DNA from: an uncultured Clostridia bacterium
GTDB lineage: Bacteria; Bacillota; Clostridia; TANB77; CAG-508
Length of the DNA stretch: 35,001 nt
NCBI GenBank assembly: GCA_947628215.1
Contig: CANQYZ010000017.1
Coordinates: 1 to 35,001, forward strand
Direction of reading: 5' to 3'
Position 1 is the stretch's first letter, and each line of letters begins with the position of its first letter. Shown here in pieces: positions 16,676 through 24,818 of this stretch. Both the position numbers and the translations under genes were made by a program. The notes below the pieces were generated by a model. The model was not told the DNA's origin and did not search any database. It was given only the letters and a program-made list of their open reading frames with translations.

Positions 16676-16704
16676 TTGAAATATATGTAATTTATAAATA
16701 TAAT
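16676..16704 (+). promoter_or_regulatory. Promoter of the coiled-coil / lysozyme operon
   Basis: TTGAAA (16676-16681) and consensus TATAAT (16699-16704), 17-base spacer. Confidence 0.7.
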
Positions 16705-16732
16705 AATTTTAGAATTTTTATGGAGAATGAAT

Positions 16733-17047
16733 ATGAAAGAAGTATTATTAAAATTAAATAAAGTAAATACGCATAATAAAATTGAAAGATTAAAAAAAGA
16801 AAATGAGATTAAAGATAAAAAAATGCAGGAATTAGCAGATGGGTGTAAAGAGATAATTGTTGAATATAAGGAAAATAGTGAAAAGATTATTGAATCAATG
16901 AATGAAAAAATAAACAAGCTAGAAGAAGAAAAAATAAAGCTTGAAAAAGAAAATGCGTATTATAAAGATACTGTGGAAAAGATTCCAAAAGTTTTACTTA
17001 AGATATTTTGTAAAAAAAGTAAAAAGTGCTTAAACGAGGGGGAATAA
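16733..17047 (+). CDS. Small coiled-coil protein, unknown function
   Basis: 104 residues, almost wholly Lys/Glu-rich heptad-like sequence (for example MNEKINKLEEEKIKLEKEN), with a short C-terminal cluster containing two cysteines (FCKKSKKC). It has no membrane span or signal peptide. The ATG at 16733 is spaced 7 bases from GGAG; the ATG at 16727 is too close. It ends one base before the lysozyme gene begins, so the two are translationally coupled. Function unknown; it may support the neighbouring wall enzyme. Confidence 0.65.
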   Translation: MKEVLLKLNKVNTHNKIERLKKENEIKDKKMQELADGCKEIIVEYKENSEKIIESMNEKINKLEEEKIKLEKENAYYKDTVEKIPKVLLKIFCKKSKKCLNEGE

Positions 17048-17048
17048 A

Positions 17049-19109
17049 ATGAGAAAAATAACAGGAAGAACTACTTTAAAAGATAAATTATTAAAAAATC
17101 CATTAGGTAAAAAAATCTATCTTTATGCTGGAATTGGAACAATGGCTGTGGCAAGTGCATTAGTAATAAATAATAATAATTCTGGAAGTTATGATACAGT
17201 TGCAACAGTTAAAGATATAGAAGGAGATATGTATGAAGAAACAGTTCCACTTTTAAATAAAGATGGAGAAGTAATTGCGAGTTTAGAAAATGGTACGATA
17301 GTATATGTGGATGGAAAAATTTCTAAAAAAAGTGGCGAAGAAAGTAGAGTTAGAACAATATCAGAAGATGGAAACTTAATAGAAGGAATGATTCCAAACG
17401 AATACTTAACAGAAATTAAAAAGATTAAAGAAAAAGAACTTGAAAAATTCGATACTATTTATAAAGTAATTCCAGAAGTAGGAGCAAATATTAGAAAGAC
17501 TCCAGTTCAACAAGAGGGAAATAAAATAGGTGCTGTAGCATATGATGAATATGTTTTAGGCTCTACAAAAACATACACAGATGCAAATAAATTTTTATGG
17601 GTTCCTGTAATATATGTAAATGAAGAAAATCAATATGAACAAGGATTTATTCGTTCAGATCTTTTGAAACAAATGACTTTTGAAGAAAATAAAGACGAAA
17701 ATACATCAGAAGTTAAGGAAGAGGCAAGTACAGAAAAAAGAGAAAAGAGAATTGTAGATACATCAAGAGACGATAACGTAGATTTAAAACTAAGAAGTGA
17801 TACTATAATTGATAAATCAAATATAATAGCTAAAATACCAAATGGCTCTATAGTATATATAGTTGGAGATACAGTAAAAAATAATGATCATACTTGGACT
17901 GAAATAGAGTATGAGGATAAAGATGGAAATATAAATAGAGGATGGGTTGTAAGCTCATATTTAAAAGAAGATAAAATAGTAAAAGTAGTAGATACAACAT
18001 CTGATAATTATCATGATTTAAATTTAAGACAAGAACCAGGATTGCAAGGTAAAATAATAGCAACAATTAAACATGGAACACAACTTGAATTGTCATCAGA
18101 TGACATAGAAAATTTAAAACAAGCAGATAAAAGAGATTGGGTAAAGGTTACTCTTCCAGATGGAACAACTGGATATGTTTCTTATTCTTTTCTAAGAGAT
18201 AAAACTTATACTGAAAATGTAAAAGATGAAGAAAGGTCTGAGAAGTTAGCAAAAGACCAAGAAGAAGCAGTAAGAGATGTTAAAAATAGTTATACACAAA
18301 ATAGCCATGGCAAAGTAACAGGAATAGATATATCATCTGCGACTCCAGAAGAATTAAGAAAATTATTAAGAGATTCTAAAGTACCATCTCATATAAATGA
18401 AAAAAATACAGAAGATTTAGAAGGAAATATAAATTATGTATACATAAAACTTGGAGCTTCTTCTTTCGGAAAAAATAATCCTTTTAAAGTACTTATGAGT
18501 GATAGATATGTAGAACAAGCAAAAGTGTGCGAAGAATTTGGAATTCCTTTTGGATTTTATTATTACTCAACAAGTGTAAATGAGGAAGAGGCTAAAAAGG
18601 AAGCAAAACGTATTGAAGAAGCTTTAGACTCTGTAAAAGATATGAAGTATAACATACTTCCATTTGCTGTTGATGTTGAACTTGCAAATAATGATAGACA
18701 AGCTGGAATCGATACAACAGAAGCAAAAGCAAAACTTGCAAACTTACTTGAAAAAGATACTGGAAAGACAATAGTGTATACTGCATATAGAGCAGCTTTA
18801 AGCGGTGAAAAAATCTTTGATCTAGATAGATATAATGATATGCTAGAATCAGGTCCTGCAAATGTATGGGCATCTACTTTTAGAAATAATGATGGAACAT
18901 TAACATCATCTCATCAAGCATTTTGTAATTATGTAGTAAATGATACAGACTCTACTCTTTCTATGGTACAAGGTGTAATGGATGTAAAATTAGATGGAGT
19001 TCTTGTAGATATAAATAAGATGGATAGTGAAGCTTTTATCAATATGCTAACATATAAAAATCATGAAGTTACAACTCAAAAGAGTAAAAATATGGATGTA
19101 GCAAGGTAG
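17049..19109 (+). CDS. Multi-SH3 domain protein with GH25 lysozyme domain
   Basis: 686 residues, wall-acting. A short basic N terminus and a membrane span (about 24-41) are followed by about four bacterial SH3-type repeats (roughly 50-120, 135-215, 228-310, 313-390), recognisable by repeated VDTS...DLKLR and GWV/GYV-SSYL patterns. A GH25 muramidase domain follows from about residue 422, with GIDISS (first catalytic Asp) and FAVDVELAN (about 538-546, DxE motif). GH25 enzymes cut the MurNAc-GlcNAc glycan backbone, and the SH3 repeats probably bind the wall. It is most likely membrane-anchored and used in wall remodelling. The GAGGGGG site lies just before the ATG. Confidence 0.88.
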   Translation: MRKITGRTTLKDKLLKNPLGKKIYLYAGIGTMAVASALVINNNNSGSYDTVATVKDIEGDMYEETVPLLNKDGEVIASLENGTIVYVDGKISKKSGEESRVRTISEDGNLIEGMIPNEYLTEIKKIKEKELEKFDTIYKVIPEVGANIRKTPVQQEGNKIGAVAYDEYVLGSTKTYTDANKFLWVPVIYVNEENQYEQGFIRSDLLKQMTFEENKDENTSEVKEEASTEKREKRIVDTSRDDNVDLKLRSDTIIDKSNIIAKIPNGSIVYIVGDTVKNNDHTWTEIEYEDKDGNINRGWVVSSYLKEDKIVKVVDTTSDNYHDLNLRQEPGLQGKIIATIKHGTQLELSSDDIENLKQADKRDWVKVTLPDGTTGYVSYSFLRDKTYTENVKDEERSEKLAKDQEEAVRDVKNSYTQNSHGKVTGIDISSATPEELRKLLRDSKVPSHINEKNTEDLEGNINYVYIKLGASSFGKNNPFKVLMSDRYVEQAKVCEEFGIPFGFYYYSTSVNEEEAKKEAKRIEEALDSVKDMKYNILPFAVDVELANNDRQAGIDTTEAKAKLANLLEKDTGKTIVYTAYRAALSGEKIFDLDRYNDMLESGPANVWASTFRNNDGTLTSSHQAFCNYVVNDTDSTLSMVQGVMDVKLDGVLVDINKMDSEAFINMLTYKNHEVTTQKSKNMDVAR

Positions 19110-19132
19110 ATAGATAACAAGATATATTATAT

Positions 19133-19159
19133 AAAAGAGTAAGATTACTTACTCTTTTT
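19133..19159 (+). terminator. Intrinsic terminator
   Basis: AAAAGAGTAAG pairs with CTTACTCTTTTT around a four-base loop, after the lysozyme gene. Confidence 0.88.
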
Positions 19160-19185
19160 GCGTAAAAAAGATAAATTCCGCATAG

Positions 19186-19214
19186 TTGATAAATTACGGT
19201 AAAAATGGTAATAT
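19186..19214 (+). promoter_or_regulatory. Promoter of leader 1 and the GT2 operon
   Basis: TTGATA (19186-19191) and TAATAT (19209-19214), 17-base spacer. The start would be near 19221, about 65 bases before the leader ORF. Confidence 0.55.
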
Positions 19215-19285
19215 TATAAGGTATTAAAATTGGAAAAATTTAAAAAGATAATGAAAAAGTAAAAAGAAAGGAAAAACAAAAATAA

Positions 19286-19402
19286 ATGCTAAAGCTTAGA
19301 ACTGTTGCAATTGTAGAGAGAGAAAGAGAGCTACACTTTTATAGAAGTGCTTTTAGCTTTTATTTTGATATTCAAAAAAATGGCAATAATATAGATATTT
19401 AA
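19286..19402 (+). CDS. Leader peptide 1 with Glu-Arg repeat
   Basis: A 38-codon ORF starting MLKLRTVAIV and continuing ERERE, encoded by an interrupted GA run (19316-19330). AAAGGA lies about 14 bases upstream, a rather long spacing. The ORF runs through a hairpin and into a terminator stem. It matches leader 3 in its first four residues and in the TGTA-(GA)n junction. It is more likely a regulatory leader than a functional protein. The coding claim rests on that similarity. Confidence 0.5.
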   Translation: MLKLRTVAIVERERELHFYRSAFSFYFDIQKNGNNIDI

Positions 19403-19426
19403 CTCTATATTTTTTGCCATTTTTTA
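19329..19426 (+). promoter_or_regulatory. Attenuator-like leader RNA 1
   Basis: The first hairpin is AGCTA/TAGCT plus CACTT/AAGTG with a four-base bulge (19329-19358). The second is an intrinsic terminator, AAAAAATGGCAA with TTGCCATTTTTT (19375-19425). The GT2 gene starts 46 bases after it with no promoter between, so expression requires read-through. Confidence 0.62.
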
Positions 19427-19471
19427 ATTTGCAAAAATATATTAATAAATGTTAAAAAGAGGGATGAAAAA

Positions 19472-20419
19472 ATGGAAAAGAAAATTGCTGTATTAATACC
19501 ATGTTATAATGAATCAATGACAATTGAAAAAGTAGTAAAAGATTACAAAAGAGAATTACCAGATGCAGACATATATGTTTACGATAATAATTCAACGGAT
19601 GGAACAGATGAAATAGCAAAAAAAGCTGGTGCAATAGTAAGATATGAGAAAAAACAAGGGAAAGGTAATGTAATTAGAACAATGTTTAGAGATATTGATG
19701 ATGATTGCTATTTAATGATAGACGGAGATGATACTTATCCTGCTGAAGATGCAAGAAAAATGTGTGATTATGTATTAAATGATGGAATAGATATGGTAAT
19801 TGGAGATAGATTATCATCTACTTATTTTGAAGAAAATAAAAGAGCATTTCATAATTTTGGAAATAGAATTGTTAGATGGAGTATCAATACAATATTTAGA
19901 AGTAAAATAAATGATATTATGACTGGATATAGAGCATTTAGTTATAACTTTGTAAAAAGCTATCCTGTACTTTCAAAAGGTTTTGAAATAGAAACAGAAA
20001 TGACAATACATGCAATAGATAAGAACTTTACTTTAAAAGAGATACCGGTTCAATATAGAGATAGACCAGAAGGAAGTGTATCAAAACTTAATACTTATAA
20101 AGATGGGGTAAAGGTTATTGCTACAATTGCAACATTGTTTAAAGAATATAAACCAGCAATATTTTTTAATATAATTTCTTTTTTAGTATTGATATTATCT
20201 GCAATACTTGCTGTACCTGTATTTATAGAATACTTTAAGACTGGATTAGTACCAAGATTTCCAACGCTAATTGTAGCAAGCATTTTATTTGTAATTAGTT
20301 TATTACTTACAAGTGTAAGTTTAATACTACAAGTAATAGTTAAGAAGAATAAGCAAATGTTTGAAGTTATGCTAAATCAAATAGTAATTATGCATAATGA
20401 GAAAAATAGAAAGGATTAG
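19472..20419 (+). CDS. GT2 family glycosyltransferase (polyprenyl-phosphate sugar synthase type)
   Basis: 315 residues. The N-terminal GT-A domain has IPCYNESMTIEKVV (about 8-21), YDNNSTDGTDE and the metal-binding LMIDGDDTYP (about 84-93). The dolichyl-phosphate-mannose-synthase-like region continues with MTGYRAFS and KGFEIETEMTIHA, then two C-terminal membrane spans (about 230-250, 265-285). It probably transfers a sugar from a nucleotide sugar to undecaprenyl phosphate at the inner membrane face, providing a donor for the membrane protein encoded next, whose start codon lies just past its stop. The ribosome binding site is GAGGG. Confidence 0.85.
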   Translation: MEKKIAVLIPCYNESMTIEKVVKDYKRELPDADIYVYDNNSTDGTDEIAKKAGAIVRYEKKQGKGNVIRTMFRDIDDDCYLMIDGDDTYPAEDARKMCDYVLNDGIDMVIGDRLSSTYFEENKRAFHNFGNRIVRWSINTIFRSKINDIMTGYRAFSYNFVKSYPVLSKGFEIETEMTIHAIDKNFTLKEIPVQYRDRPEGSVSKLNTYKDGVKVIATIATLFKEYKPAIFFNIISFLVLILSAILAVPVFIEYFKTGLVPRFPTLIVASILFVISLLLTSVSLILQVIVKKNKQMFEVMLNQIVIMHNEKNRKD

Positions 20420-20423
20420 TAAA

Positions 20424-22337
20424 ATGAAAGATAAAATTAGCAATTTATTAAAATCTAAAACATTTAAAACAGTTTTTCTAGTAGTATTAACATTCCTATC
20501 TATGTCAGTATTTTTCTTAAAGCTTGATATAATAAAGAATTCAAGTCTAACTGCATCTGGAAGATTATCGAGAATAATAGAGAAAATATCAATGTCAATT
20601 AATGGTTATAATGTAGCATATATTCCAATGTTTATTGCATTTTATTACTTATATTCAAAATGGTATTTTGACGGAAAGAAAGTAAATAAAGTAGCATCAA
20701 TATTATCTATTTTCTTTTCAATTGTAATGGTATTTGGATATAGCTACCAAAAGTCTAATTCTTGGAATTTGGTTTTTGATGGAACAATACAATTATGTAA
20801 ATCAATCATAGTTGGATTTGGATATTATTCAATGTTTTATATTACTGTAAAAAAACTTTATGAGTGGTTAGATTACTATAAAGAAGAAAAACAATATAAT
20901 AAAAAAATTAGTACTATCTTAAATTTTATCTTTGAAAAGCATGCATTTATAATGCCTTTTATTATAATACTTTTAATGTGGATTCCATTTATAGCATTCT
21001 TTTATCCTGGGGTTGTTAGTCCTGATGGAAAAGATCAAATTTTTCAATGGTACCATTTAGATGATTGGACTGTGGATACAGTAAATTTGTTGTCTGAAGA
21101 TGTATATATAAATAATCATCATCCTGTATTTCATACAGCAATAGTAAATATTTTTATGGAAATAGGAGAATTACTTGGCAGTTACAATAAAGGAATATTT
21201 TTATATACAATTACTCAAATGCTATTATTTGCATGTGTGTTAAGTTTTGTATTTTTATTAATGAAAAAAATTAATACTCCTTATTGGGGGAGAATCTTTA
21301 GTTTGCTTATATGTATTTTAGTTTCATATTTTCCTTTATGTGCAATATGTTGCCTAAAAGATACTTCTAGTGGAATTATGATGCTATTTTATATGCTATT
21401 ATTATTTGAAATGACAATTGATCCAGATAAAATTAAAAGCAAAAAATATTGTTTTATTTTATTTACTGTTCTTTTATTAAATATATTATTTAGAAATGAT
21501 GGAGTTTATAAAGTAATAATTCCAGGTATTATTTTTATACTATTTAATAAAAAATATTGGAAAAGAATGAGTATATTATTAGTAGTTCCTGTTGTTCTTT
21601 ATCAAATTGCTTTAAATGTTTTATATCCAGCATTAAAGATACCAAATGGAAGTATAAAAGAAATGTTATCAGTTCCTTTTCAACAAACTGCTAGGGTAGT
21701 TTTTATTCATGGAGAAGATGCTTTTAATGATGAAGAAAAAGAAATTATCGATAAAATATTACAATATAACACTTTAAAAGAAAATTATGCTCCACAATTA
21801 TCAGATAATGTAAAAGAGACATTTAAAAAAGAAAGCACAAAAGATGATTTGAAAAATTATTTTAAAGTTTGGTTTATAAACTTTTTTAAATATCCATCAG
21901 ATTATGTGCAAGCAACATTAAATAATACTTATGGATATTTCTATACAGATAGAACTACTTCAATAGGATATACAGAGCAGAAAAAATCTTTAACAAGAGC
22001 AAAGAAAATAAAATTTATAAAAAAATTTAAAAAAGAAAGAAATGCTATTGTAGAACTTTATAAATTAATTTATAAGGCTCCTGTAATTAATATGTTATAC
22101 AGTGTAGGATTTAATACATTATTTGTTTTAATAATATTGGGTTATATTATGAATAAAAAGAAATTTAAATATATTGCTGTAATTTCTCCGCTACTAATTA
22201 CATTATTAATAAATATTTTAAGTCCAGTAAATGGACATTGGAGATATAATCTTCCGATGACATTTTGCTTACCACTTACAATATCATTAATGATGTATTT
22301 AAGTAAAATAGGTAAAATAGAGAAAAATAAATACTAA
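20424..22337 (+). CDS. Multispanning membrane protein, probable polyprenyl-linked glycosyltransferase (DUF6020-like)
   Basis: 637 residues from the ATG 8 bases after AAAGGA; an earlier in-frame ATG at 20397 lies inside the preceding gene. It has about 12 hydrophobic spans. The first extracytoplasmic loop after a central span has FFYPGVVSPDGKDQIFQW and NNHHPVFHTAI, which recall the loop motifs of GT-C enzymes and the DUF6020 family. It likely uses the lipid-linked sugar made by the preceding GT2 to modify a surface polymer outside the membrane. That pairing is inferred from adjacency. Confidence 0.72.
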   Translation: MKDKISNLLKSKTFKTVFLVVLTFLSMSVFFLKLDIIKNSSLTASGRLSRIIEKISMSINGYNVAYIPMFIAFYYLYSKWYFDGKKVNKVASILSIFFSIVMVFGYSYQKSNSWNLVFDGTIQLCKSIIVGFGYYSMFYITVKKLYEWLDYYKEEKQYNKKISTILNFIFEKHAFIMPFIIILLMWIPFIAFFYPGVVSPDGKDQIFQWYHLDDWTVDTVNLLSEDVYINNHHPVFHTAIVNIFMEIGELLGSYNKGIFLYTITQMLLFACVLSFVFLLMKKINTPYWGRIFSLLICILVSYFPLCAICCLKDTSSGIMMLFYMLLLFEMTIDPDKIKSKKYCFILFTVLLLNILFRNDGVYKVIIPGIIFILFNKKYWKRMSILLVVPVVLYQIALNVLYPALKIPNGSIKEMLSVPFQQTARVVFIHGEDAFNDEEKEIIDKILQYNTLKENYAPQLSDNVKETFKKESTKDDLKNYFKVWFINFFKYPSDYVQATLNNTYGYFYTDRTTSIGYTEQKKSLTRAKKIKFIKKFKKERNAIVELYKLIYKAPVINMLYSVGFNTLFVLIILGYIMNKKKFKYIAVISPLLITLLINILSPVNGHWRYNLPMTFCLPLTISLMMYLSKIGKIEKNKY

Positions 22338-22350
22338 ATTAAAGATAATT

Positions 22351-22390
22351 ACTTTTTCAGTTGACAGAAAAAGTAAAAAAGATATATACT
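22351..22390 (+). promoter_or_regulatory. Promoter of leader 2 with overlapping inverted repeat
   Basis: TTGACA (22361-22366) and TATACT (22385-22390), 18-base spacer. ACTTTTTC and GAAAAAGT (22351-22374) form an inverted repeat around the -35 box. This may be an operator or a weak terminator of the gene before. Confidence 0.55.
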
Positions 22391-22414
22391 ACGACTGTAA
22401 AGGAGATATACCTT

Positions 22415-22480
22415 ATGAAAACAGCTAGAATGATTGGTGCTGTACACACACACACACACACACACACACGTATATATTAA
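22415..22480 (+). CDS. Leader peptide 2 with His-Thr repeat
   Basis: A 21-codon ORF, MKTARMIGAV then four His-Thr pairs and RIY, ended by TAA. AAGGAG lies at an ideal distance from the ATG, so translation is likely. The repeat is encoded by an uninterrupted (AC)13 run. A gain or loss of one dinucleotide would change the frame and stop position. Confidence 0.6.
   Translation: MKTARMIGAVHTHTHTHTRIY
22444..22469 (+). repeat. (AC)13 dinucleotide microsatellite
   Basis: Thirteen perfect AC units in a genome of very low GC. It lies inside the small leader ORF, a typical substrate for slipped-strand mispairing. Confidence 0.97.
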
Positions 22481-22562
22481 AAAAATTATTAAAAGTGAAT
22501 TTCACTTTTATTTGTGATACGTAAAAGTTAGGTAACTTAAAAAAGTTATCTAGCTTTTTTGC
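22468..22562 (+). promoter_or_regulatory. Attenuator-like leader RNA 2
   Basis: ACGTAT (22468-22473) can pair with ATACGT (22517-22522), enclosing hairpin AAAAGTG/CACTTTT (22491-22509). An intrinsic terminator follows: AAAAGTTAGGTAACTT (22523-22538) with AAGTTATCTAGCTTTT (22543-22558), 16 pairs including two G-U, then T. Part of the outer stem overlaps the leader ORF, so translation could decide the folding. The pyruvyl transferase gene begins about 50 bases on. Confidence 0.62.
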
Positions 22563-22613
22563 GTTTATAAATATTTGTAAAAAAATGACATATACTGAAA
22601 TGGGGTAAGTAAA

Positions 22614-23912
22614 ATGGAATATCCAAAAAGAATACTTATAAGAGCTTGCTGCCCAGCAACTCAAAATTTTGAAACAATTGATGTAATTAAAAATAATTAT
22701 GTATGGAATAATACAGGAAACATGATTTTTGCGTATGCAATGGTAAAATTATTATCTGTAAAAGGTGTTCAAGTAACAGAATATAGAAATATAAATCCTA
22801 AAGATGCTAAATATATTAATGAAAACTATGATTGTTTCGTAATACCACTTGCAAATGCATTTAGAATATCTTTTATGAAACCATTAGAAAAGCTAACAGA
22901 ATTAATAAAGAAATTAAAAATTCCATGTATTGTTGTTGGTGTTGGACTTCAAACATCTAATAATCCGGATGCTAAAAAAGAATATAAATTCGATAAAGTA
23001 GTAAAAAAATTTGTAAAAGAAGTACTAAAAAAGTCTGAACAGATTGGCGTTAGAGGTGAATTTACTAAGAAATATTTATTAAATCTTGGATTTGATGAAA
23101 AAAGAATAAATGTAATAGGATGTCCTTCTATGTATATGAACGGAAAAACATGGAAGATTAATAAAAAAGAAGGCTTAGATGACAATTCTATTATATGTAT
23201 GAATGGAAATCCATGGATTCCAGAAAAAGTCTTAGATTTATTTGAGAATATTAGAAAAGAATATAAAAATAATTATTTTATTTTTCAAGAAATAGAAGCT
23301 ATGTCTCTAATGTATGCTGGAATTCCTCTGCAAAAGCCAAGAGATAAGTATATAAGTTTACCAAGTGATAAAAATTATATTGAAGGAAAGTGTAGGATGT
23401 TTACTAATCCTAATTCTTGGTTTGATTTCTTAAGAAAAGCAGATTTTTCTGTTGGGTGTAGAATTCACGGAAATATTGTTTCTTTAATATCAGGAACTCC
23501 TTGTTTTATATTTACAGCAGATTCTAGAACACAAGAACTTGCTGAATTTCATGGCATTCCTCATAAGATTGCAAAAGAGTGTGATCCAAACTTAGATTTA
23601 AAAGAATTGTATAAGAGTTTAGATTTTAGTAAATTTTATGAAGTACAACCAAAAAACTTTGATAATTTTATTAAATTTTTAGAAACCAATAATTTAGATC
23701 ATATATATAATTATGATGGAAAATCTGAACTTGATGATAAGATAAAAAATATAAAATTTAATGAACCAGTAAAACCATTATTTGAAGTGTCTAAAGAAGA
23801 GGCTGCTGATAGATTAATAAAATACAGTACAATAAAAGATAGTATTTATGATAGAAAATTTTTAAAATTTTATTTAAAAATAAGTAATTTTATATCAAAA
23901 TTAAAAAAATAA
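22614..23912 (+). CDS. Polysaccharide pyruvyl transferase family protein
   Basis: 432 residues of the CsaB/PS_pyruv_trans family, which transfers pyruvate from phosphoenolpyruvate onto sugars of wall or capsular polysaccharides to form acidic ketals. Visible motifs: an N-terminal NTGNMIFAYAMVKLL (about 30-44), IVVGVGLQTSN (about 103-113), the Rossmann-like IGVRGEFTKKYLLNLG (about 144-159), VIGCPSMYMNG, and the family's C-terminal SVGCRIHGNIVSLISGTP (about 279-296) with the conserved His. A GGGGTAAG site lies before the ATG. Pyruvylation would add negative charge to the polymer made by the surrounding genes; the sugar acceptor is unknown. Confidence 0.83.
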   Translation: MEYPKRILIRACCPATQNFETIDVIKNNYVWNNTGNMIFAYAMVKLLSVKGVQVTEYRNINPKDAKYINENYDCFVIPLANAFRISFMKPLEKLTELIKKLKIPCIVVGVGLQTSNNPDAKKEYKFDKVVKKFVKEVLKKSEQIGVRGEFTKKYLLNLGFDEKRINVIGCPSMYMNGKTWKINKKEGLDDNSIICMNGNPWIPEKVLDLFENIRKEYKNNYFIFQEIEAMSLMYAGIPLQKPRDKYISLPSDKNYIEGKCRMFTNPNSWFDFLRKADFSVGCRIHGNIVSLISGTPCFIFTADSRTQELAEFHGIPHKIAKECDPNLDLKELYKSLDFSKFYEVQPKNFDNFIKFLETNNLDHIYNYDGKSELDDKIKNIKFNEPVKPLFEVSKEEAADRLIKYSTIKDSIYDRKFLKFYLKISNFISKLKK

Positions 23913-23947
23913 ATATAAAAGTAATTTTATTGTTTAAAATGCTTTTT

Positions 23948-23985
23948 GAAGTTAATTTTGTGCCTTCACAAAATTAACTTTTTTT
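23948..23985 (+). terminator. Intrinsic terminator
   Basis: AAGTTAATTTTGTG pairs with CACAAAATTAACTT around CCTT, followed by a T-run. Confidence 0.92.
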
Positions 23986-23995
23986 AGTATAATGT

Positions 23996-24023
23996 TTGTA
24001 ATTTGGTGAAAATATGATATGAT
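23996..24023 (+). promoter_or_regulatory. Promoter of the tarI operon
   Basis: TTGTAA (23996-24001) and TATGAT (24018-24023) with a 16-base spacer, between a terminator and the first gene of the teichoic acid operon. Confidence 0.55.
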
Positions 24024-24104
24024 ACAAAAGTAATTAATAATTTAATTATAAAATAAACTAATACTTAAAATACCAAATGAACTTTTTATGGAGGTGTATA
24101 TATT

Positions 24105-24818
24105 ATGAATTATGGAGGAATCTTAGCTGGTGGTGTAGGTAAACGTATGGGAAGAAGTGACTTACCAAAGCAATTTTTAATGTTAGGAGATAAACCAATT
24201 TTAATTCATACAGTTGAACAATTCTTAATATCTGGAGATATAGACAAAATAATAATTGCAGTACCACAAAATTGGAGAACATATTCAGAGGACTTAATAA
24301 AAAAATATTGTCCTAGTGAAAAAATAGATGTAATAAATGGTGGAATAACAAGAAATGATACAATATTAAATATTTGTAATCATATAAAAGAAAAATATGG
24401 TTCAAAAAGTGATGACGTTATTGTAACACATGATTCTGTAAGACCATTCATAACTCAAAGAATAATTAAAGATAATGTTGAAGCATGTAAAATAGCTGAT
24501 GCAGTAGATACAGTTATTCCTGCATATGACACAATAGTTGAAGCAAAAGATAATGATGTTATTTCAAATATACCAGTTAGAGACTATATGTATTTAGGAC
24601 AAACTCCTCAATCTTTTAAGGTTGATACTTTTATAAAAGTATATGGATCTTTATCAGATGAAGAAAAAGATATTCTAACAGACGCGTGCAAAATGTTTGT
24701 AATTAAAGAAAAGAAAGTTAAAATCATAAACGGAGAATCATATAATATGAAAATTACTACGCCATATGATTTAAAAATGGCAAGTCTTATGTTAGGAGTG
24801 GAGAATAAGAATGATTAA
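24105..24818 (+). CDS. tarI: Ribitol-5-phosphate cytidylyltransferase (TarI/IspD family)
   Basis: 237 residues. It makes CDP-ribitol from CTP and ribitol 5-phosphate in the cytoplasm. The N-terminal nucleotide-binding GGILAGGVGKRMG (about 4-16) and PKQFLMLGDKPI (about 21-32) are followed by THDSVRPFI (about 107-115) and YLGQTPQSFK, all typical of the IspD/TarI fold. TarI is favoured over IspD (methylerythritol pathway) because the next gene is a TarJ-like reductase overlapping by 8 bases and the following genes are TagF-like polymerases. The ribosome binding site is GGAGG. Confidence 0.85.
   Translation: MNYGGILAGGVGKRMGRSDLPKQFLMLGDKPILIHTVEQFLISGDIDKIIIAVPQNWRTYSEDLIKKYCPSEKIDVINGGITRNDTILNICNHIKEKYGSKSDDVIVTHDSVRPFITQRIIKDNVEACKIADAVDTVIPAYDTIVEAKDNDVISNIPVRDYMYLGQTPQSFKVDTFIKVYGSLSDEEKDILTDACKMFVIKEKKVKIINGESYNMKITTPYDLKMASLMLGVENKND

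Noticed and set aside
16615..16917. Minus-strand ORF opposite the coiled-coil protein
   Set aside because: Low-complexity Phe/Ile/Ser-rich sequence, the reverse of a Lys/Glu-rich coiled coil, with no ribosome binding site.
22444..22469. CRISPR-like or other array from the AC run
   Set aside because: It is a simple dinucleotide microsatellite with no spacer structure.
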